A stretch of 64,000 nt of DNA. Source: Chitinophaga pendula. Lineage in GTDB: Bacteria; Bacteroidota; Bacteroidia; Chitinophagales; Chitinophagaceae. Location: NCBI RefSeq assembly GCF_020386615.1, contig NZ_CP077769.1, positions 434,001-498,000 of the forward strand, written 5' to 3'. Below the pieces are notes generated by a model. The model was not told where the DNA came from. It did not search any database and saw only the letters and a list, made by a program, of their open reading frames with translations. Positions 60,211 to 64,000 of the stretch are shown here, piece after piece. The position numbers were made by a program, and so were the translations under genes. Position 1 is the first letter of the stretch. Every line of letters begins with the position of its first letter.

Positions 60211-63132
60211 ATGAAGTCAGTATGGGTTATTTTTTTCTCCCTGTTAGTCTGTACGGTCAGTAAGGGGCAAATGCATCTGGCATTGCCACCGATCAATAAC
60301 TATCATAGTATCGATTATAAGGCCGGTGTACAGAACTGGGCTGTAGGAGAGGGGCGGAGTGGCGTAATGTATTTCGGTAACAGCGAGGGGCTGCTCACTT
60401 TTGACGGCCATTTCTGGAAACGTTACCAATTGCCCAACCAGACGGTGATCCGGTCCTTAAAGATCAGTGATGACGGGCGTATTTATGTTGGAGGGCAGAG
60501 TGAGATCGGTTATTTTTTTCCGGATGCGGAAGGGAGGTTGATCTATCATTCCCTGAATCAGCTGTTGGCACCTGCTGACCGGAAGTTTGCCGACATCTGG
60601 AATATCGTATTACTGAAAGACCAGGTACTTTTCCGTACGCGGGATAAGATCATTCATCTGAAAGACGGTGCTATCCGGATATATCGTCCGCAGACGAAGT
60701 GGGAATTCCTTGGGGAGGTGCATCAGCAGCTTTATGCCCAGGAGTACCACAAGGGGTTGGTGCGGTATGACAATGGGGTATGGCAGCCGGTATGCCAGGA
60801 TACGGTACTGAATGAAACGGCTGTTACCGCTATATTGCCCTATGGTAAAGACACTTTATTGCTGGCGACTTTAAAGAAAGGCCTTTTCCTGTTACATCAT
60901 AATACCCTTACTCCTAAAAAGACGGCAGCGGATGTGTTGCTGTCACATGACAGGTTGTATAGTGTGCTGCAGATCGATCCGAGCCGGTTAGCATTGGGTA
61001 CTAATGCTGCTGGTGTGCTTTGTATCGACAGGGAGGGGAGGATCGTGCAGCGTTATTCTAACCAGGAGGGGATGCAGAAGAACAATGTGCGGAGCCTGTT
61101 CCTGGATCAGCGGCGAAACCTTTGGGTAGGATTGGATGATGGTATAGACCAGGTGTTGCTGAACAGTGCGATCCGGTATATTTATCCGGACAAGCAGCAG
61201 ATCACGGGATATACCAGCCGTATTTTCCAGCAGCGGTTGTATATAGGCACATCGAATGGGTTGTATGTAGCACCGGTAGATGTCAGTAAGGGGGATCTGG
61301 GTAAGATGGACGGGGCATTTACGGAAGTGGCGAATACGACGGGGCAGGTATGGAACCTGGATGAGATCAATAACCAGTTGCTAGTAGGACATGAAGATGG
61401 CAGTCTGCAGGTGAATGGGAATAGTGCTTTGCGGTTGTACAATACGACCGGCACTTGGTTATTCCGGCCTACTTCGCAGGTATTTCCGGCTTCCAGGATA
61501 CTGGCCGGCACTTATACCGGTTTGCGTCTGTTGCAGTTCGAAGGCGGCCGGTTTTTGGATAAGGGAGTGATAGAGGGGCTGCCGGAGTCGTTACGATTCC
61601 TGGCGCTGGATGATCATGAGCCAGTGATCTGGGCTTCTCATCCGAACCGGGGGATTTACCGTATCCGGTTGTCGGCGGATTATACGAAGATCGAACAAAC
61701 ACAGTTGTTGGGTAAACAGGACGGTCTGCCTGCTGACAATGGTAATTATATTTTCCGTATTAAGAACAGGATCGTGGCGGCGACTATTGACGGTGTGTAT
61801 GAGTACAGTGGAGCAACTCATAAGTTTGCGCCCTCTGCCAGCTTGTCACCCGCGTTTAAGGGGATACGGCTGCAATATCTGCATGAAGATGGGGGCGGTA
61901 ATATCTGGTTTTTGACGGAGCGGAAGATAGGGGTGATCGATTATGAGCATGTGGAAGGGAAAGAGCGTTTCCGGCGGATATGGTTCCCGGAGTTGCAGGG
62001 GCGGGTGCTTGCCGGTTACGAGTCGATCTATTCCTGGAATGAGGAGAACATATTACTGGCGGCCAACAAGGGAATTATTCATCTGAATTATAAGCAGTAT
62101 CTGTTGCAGACGAGGCCGCCGCAGGTGTTCTTGGGGCAGGTGAAGGTATCCGGGGAGCGGGACAGTACCTTGTTTGACGGCTATGCGGTGGATGACGGCA
62201 AGGTGGTTCCCTTTCATAAGTTGGCGGATGTGGTGAGGTTGAAGGCGGGGATGAATGCGTTACATTTTGAGTTTTCTTCGACGTTGCCGGAGCAAGCATT
62301 GCGGACGGAGTTCAGTTACCGGCTGGAAGGGTTTGATCCGGAGTGGTCGGGTTGGACATCGAAGACGGAGAAGGATTATACGAATTTGTCGCCCGGCAGG
62401 TATACTTTCCGGGTGAGGGCGCGTAATAATTTGGGCGAGGTATCAGGACCGGTGAGTTATGCTTTTGTGATAGGCCGGGCGTGGTATAATAGTTACTGGA
62501 TGTATGCTTTTTACTTTTGCCTGTTATGTGTTGCAATTTATATCGTGTTGCAATGGCAACAGCGAAAACACGAGGCAGCGCAGCTACAATTGCAGTATTT
62601 GCATCAGTTGGAGATGGATCGGGCGGAGAAGGAGCTGGTGGAGCTGAAGAACCAAAAGCTGGAGACGGATATTAACTTTAAGAACCGGGAGTTGTTGACG
62701 ATGACGATCAACCTGGTGCAGCGGGGGGAGGTATTGACACGTATCCGGGAGATGGTGACGGGGTTGATGAAGAAGGATGTGATCGGGGATAATACGCCGG
62801 CGTTTAAGAATTTGTTGAAATTGATACGGGAGGTGGAGAAGAGTAATGAGGACTGGGATCAGTTTGCGATACATTTTAATAATGTGAATGCAGATTTTTT
62901 TAATACGCTGCGGGCGGCTTATCCTGAGTTGACGGCGAATGATTTGAAGTTATGCGCTTATCTGCGAATGAATTTATCTACTAAAGAAATTGCACAGTTG
63001 TTGAATATAACTATTAAGGCTGTAGAGATTGCGCGTTATCGTTTACGCAAGAAATTGCAGTTGATGCCGGATACGAATCTGGCGGATTTTCTCACACATT
63101 TACCCAAAAATCACCCCTCTGTTGCTAAGTAA
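60211..63132 (+). CDS. Sensor-regulator with beta-propeller, Y_Y_Y domain, membrane helix and LuxR-like HTH
   Basis: The ATG at 60211 gives 973 residues; a GTG one codon earlier is possible. A signal peptide is followed by seven-bladed propeller repeats (about 30-640; for example GVMYFGNSEGLLTFDGHFWK), a triple-Tyr domain (FSYRLEGFDPEWSGWTSKTE and YTNLSPGRYTFRVRARNNLG, about 690-760), one membrane segment (about 770-788) and a coiled coil. The C-terminal HTH reads LCAYLRMNLSTKEIAQLLNI, then TIKAVEIARYRLRKKL. It lacks histidine kinase and receiver domains, so the signal must pass directly to DNA. The SusC gene downstream is a natural target. Confidence 0.88.
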   Translation: MKSVWVIFFSLLVCTVSKGQMHLALPPINNYHSIDYKAGVQNWAVGEGRSGVMYFGNSEGLLTFDGHFWKRYQLPNQTVIRSLKISDDGRIYVGGQSEIGYFFPDAEGRLIYHSLNQLLAPADRKFADIWNIVLLKDQVLFRTRDKIIHLKDGAIRIYRPQTKWEFLGEVHQQLYAQEYHKGLVRYDNGVWQPVCQDTVLNETAVTAILPYGKDTLLLATLKKGLFLLHHNTLTPKKTAADVLLSHDRLYSVLQIDPSRLALGTNAAGVLCIDREGRIVQRYSNQEGMQKNNVRSLFLDQRRNLWVGLDDGIDQVLLNSAIRYIYPDKQQITGYTSRIFQQRLYIGTSNGLYVAPVDVSKGDLGKMDGAFTEVANTTGQVWNLDEINNQLLVGHEDGSLQVNGNSALRLYNTTGTWLFRPTSQVFPASRILAGTYTGLRLLQFEGGRFLDKGVIEGLPESLRFLALDDHEPVIWASHPNRGIYRIRLSADYTKIEQTQLLGKQDGLPADNGNYIFRIKNRIVAATIDGVYEYSGATHKFAPSASLSPAFKGIRLQYLHEDGGGNIWFLTERKIGVIDYEHVEGKERFRRIWFPELQGRVLAGYESIYSWNEENILLAANKGIIHLNYKQYLLQTRPPQVFLGQVKVSGERDSTLFDGYAVDDGKVVPFHKLADVVRLKAGMNALHFEFSSTLPEQALRTEFSYRLEGFDPEWSGWTSKTEKDYTNLSPGRYTFRVRARNNLGEVSGPVSYAFVIGRAWYNSYWMYAFYFCLLCVAIYIVLQWQQRKHEAAQLQLQYLHQLEMDRAEKELVELKNQKLETDINFKNRELLTMTINLVQRGEVLTRIREMVTGLMKKDVIGDNTPAFKNLLKLIREVEKSNEDWDQFAIHFNNVNADFFNTLRAAYPELTANDLKLCAYLRMNLSTKEIAQLLNITIKAVEIARYRLRKKLQLMPDTNLADFLTHLPKNHPSVAK

Positions 63133-63186
63133 ATAACTAATTGATTATTATTTAATTATAATAACCATGTAGAGGTTCCGTAGGGG

Positions 63187-63200
63187 TGCAAACGTTTGCA
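63187..63200. promoter_or_regulatory. Perfect LacI-type palindrome (TGCAAACGTTTGCA)
   Basis: The 14-bp palindrome has a central CG, the hallmark of LacI/GalR operators. It lies 175 bp upstream of the SusC start and 55 bp after the sensor-regulator stop. No LacI-family gene is in this window, so the regulator would act in trans. Confidence 0.5.
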
Positions 63201-63374
63201 GGAAAGTATATTTTATCTGTTGTAGGGTAAAAGTAGTGCCGGGCGAATGTGCGGATAAAAGTCAGGCATGTATCTTTCCCGTCCTGTATCTAAAACTGTT
63301 CCGCAGGGCTCTTAAATCTTCACACAAACCAGCATACTTATCCACGTACAATTTAAACGTTAAGACAAATCGTT

Positions 63375-64000
63375 ATGATCAAAACAATTTCACCTCATGG
63401 TTACCCGGAAGGGGGTAAGGGGCACGATATGCTGTTGCTGCGACAGCTGTTAGTGGCGGTTATCCTGTTGGGCAACTTTTTTATGGCTCACCGGTTATCT
63501 GCGCAAACTCATCCGGTAAGCGGAGTGGTAAAAGATGAAAAGGGGGCGCCCTTTGTCGGTGTGGTAGTCCGGGTTAAGGGTACTTCTACCGGTACGGCGA
63601 CCAATAATGATGGTAAGTATACTATCAATGTTTCCGGCGGTAATGCTACCTTAATTTTTTCTTATGTGGGGTACACTACCCAAGAGCTGCCAGTTGGTGC
63701 AAACGTTTCCGTCAATGTGACATTACAGCCCTCTGAAAAATCGCTTGACCAGGTGGTGGTAGTGGGATATGGTACGGTACGTAAAAGTGACATCACCGGT
63801 TCTATCTCTTCGATATCATCGAAAGACATTAAGGCAGTACCTGTAGCCTCTTTATCACAAGCGCTGGAAGGTCGGGCTGCGGGCGTGAAAGTGTCTAATG
63901 CCTCCAATTCGCCCGGCGGTGGTATTACTATCCGTATACGCGGCGGTAACTCTATACAAGGTGGTAATGAGCCGTTGTATGTAGTGGATGGTTATCCATT
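63375..64000 (+). CDS. SusC/RagA-family TonB-linked receptor, 5' part (cut by window end)
   Basis: The ATG at 63375 opens a frame to the last base. A long, slightly unusual N-terminus (MIKTISPHGYPEGGKGHDML) precedes a signal anchor and AQTHPVSGVVKDEKGAPFVG, a carboxypeptidase-like domain. The TonB box and plug follow: LDQVVVVGYGTVRKSDITGS, LEGRAAGVKVSNASNSPGGG, IRIRGGNSIQGGNEPLYVVD. At least 208 residues are present, of an expected 1000 or so. It is probably followed by a susD gene. The Y_Y_Y/HTH regulator and a LacI-type palindrome lie just upstream. Confidence 0.93.
   Translation, partial: MIKTISPHGYPEGGKGHDMLLLRQLLVAVILLGNFFMAHRLSAQTHPVSGVVKDEKGAPFVGVVVRVKGTSTGTATNNDGKYTINVSGGNATLIFSYVGYTTQELPVGANVSVNVTLQPSEKSLDQVVVVGYGTVRKSDITGSISSISSKDIKAVPVASLSQALEGRAAGVKVSNASNSPGGGITIRIRGGNSIQGGNEPLYVVDGYP

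Noticed and set aside
63698..63710. Second LacI-like sequence TGCAAACGTTTCC
   Set aside because: It lies inside the SusC coding sequence, is not a full palindrome, and encodes ordinary residues.
1..64000. CRISPR arrays, insertion sequences, prophage or restriction systems
   Set aside because: No regularly spaced repeats, transposase, integrase, capsid or restriction gene was found.

Overview
The window looks like a chromosome segment of a Bacteroidota bacterium, most likely a Chitinophaga-like member of the Chitinophagaceae. The support is: two SusC-type TonB-linked receptors (one with its SusD partner), a Porin_10-type outer-membrane protein, HYC_CC_PP and HMA copper proteins, LytS/LytTR two-component pairs, MtaB, and promoters of the Bacteroidota form (TTTG or TTG, 19-20 bp, TAnnTTTG). 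Genus assignment is inference; no rRNA is present.

Layout. 1-4.5 kb: the 3' end of a large RHS/YD-repeat gene, followed by debris of at least two related genes and an AT-rich membrane-protein ORF. 4.5-8.8 kb: a DUF4407 membrane protein, a hypothetical protein whose 3' end seems disturbed by a 206-bp repeat-bounded insertion, and a three-gene set (secreted small protein, SdpA-like, HTTM/SdpB-like) that resembles the Bacillus SdpABC toxin-maturation system. 9.4-10.8 kb: an XRE regulator and three tandem small genes for six-cysteine peptides with KGGG leaders. 10.9-15.2 kb: sucC, purine nucleoside phosphorylase and a porin. 15.2-22.2 kb: a SusC-SusD-redoxin-cytochrome/copper-monooxygenase-like operon. 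23.1-25.8 kb: a copper or metal operon ending in a 23-codon Cys-Cys micropeptide. 25.9-30.4 kb: an L,D-transpeptidase and two isocitrate dehydrogenases of different families separated by a nested hairpin.

30.6-37.1 kb: two LytS/LytTR pairs, a GDSL hydrolase, a flavodoxin-reductase-like protein, a LiaF-like protein and a DUF4288 protein. 37.1-40.2 kb: mntR, an Nramp-UspA fusion and an FlK-type thioesterase, with an operator-like palindrome on the mntR promoter. 40.4-46.2 kb: a lipoprotein, a DinB protein, aat, clpS, a CPA2 antiporter with a small pore-like partner, and two identical tRNA-Val genes. 46.3-54.6 kb: a probable frameshifted gene, mtaB, a DUF4258 protein, plsC-priA, a transglutaminase-like protein and an NAD(P)-binding protein. 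54.6-60 kb: murB, ypdA, an amidotransferase, DinB, methyltransferase and YeiH-type transporter. 60.2-64 kb: a Y_Y_Y/LuxR-type sensor-regulator followed by a second SusC gene cut by the window end, with a LacI-type palindrome between them.

The most novel parts are the three tandem GGG-leader six-cysteine peptides, whose cysteine spacing resembles inhibitor cystine knots and which have no maturation genes beside them, and the SdpABC-like set next door. Together they suggest a small-peptide or antagonism neighbourhood at 6.7-10.8 kb.
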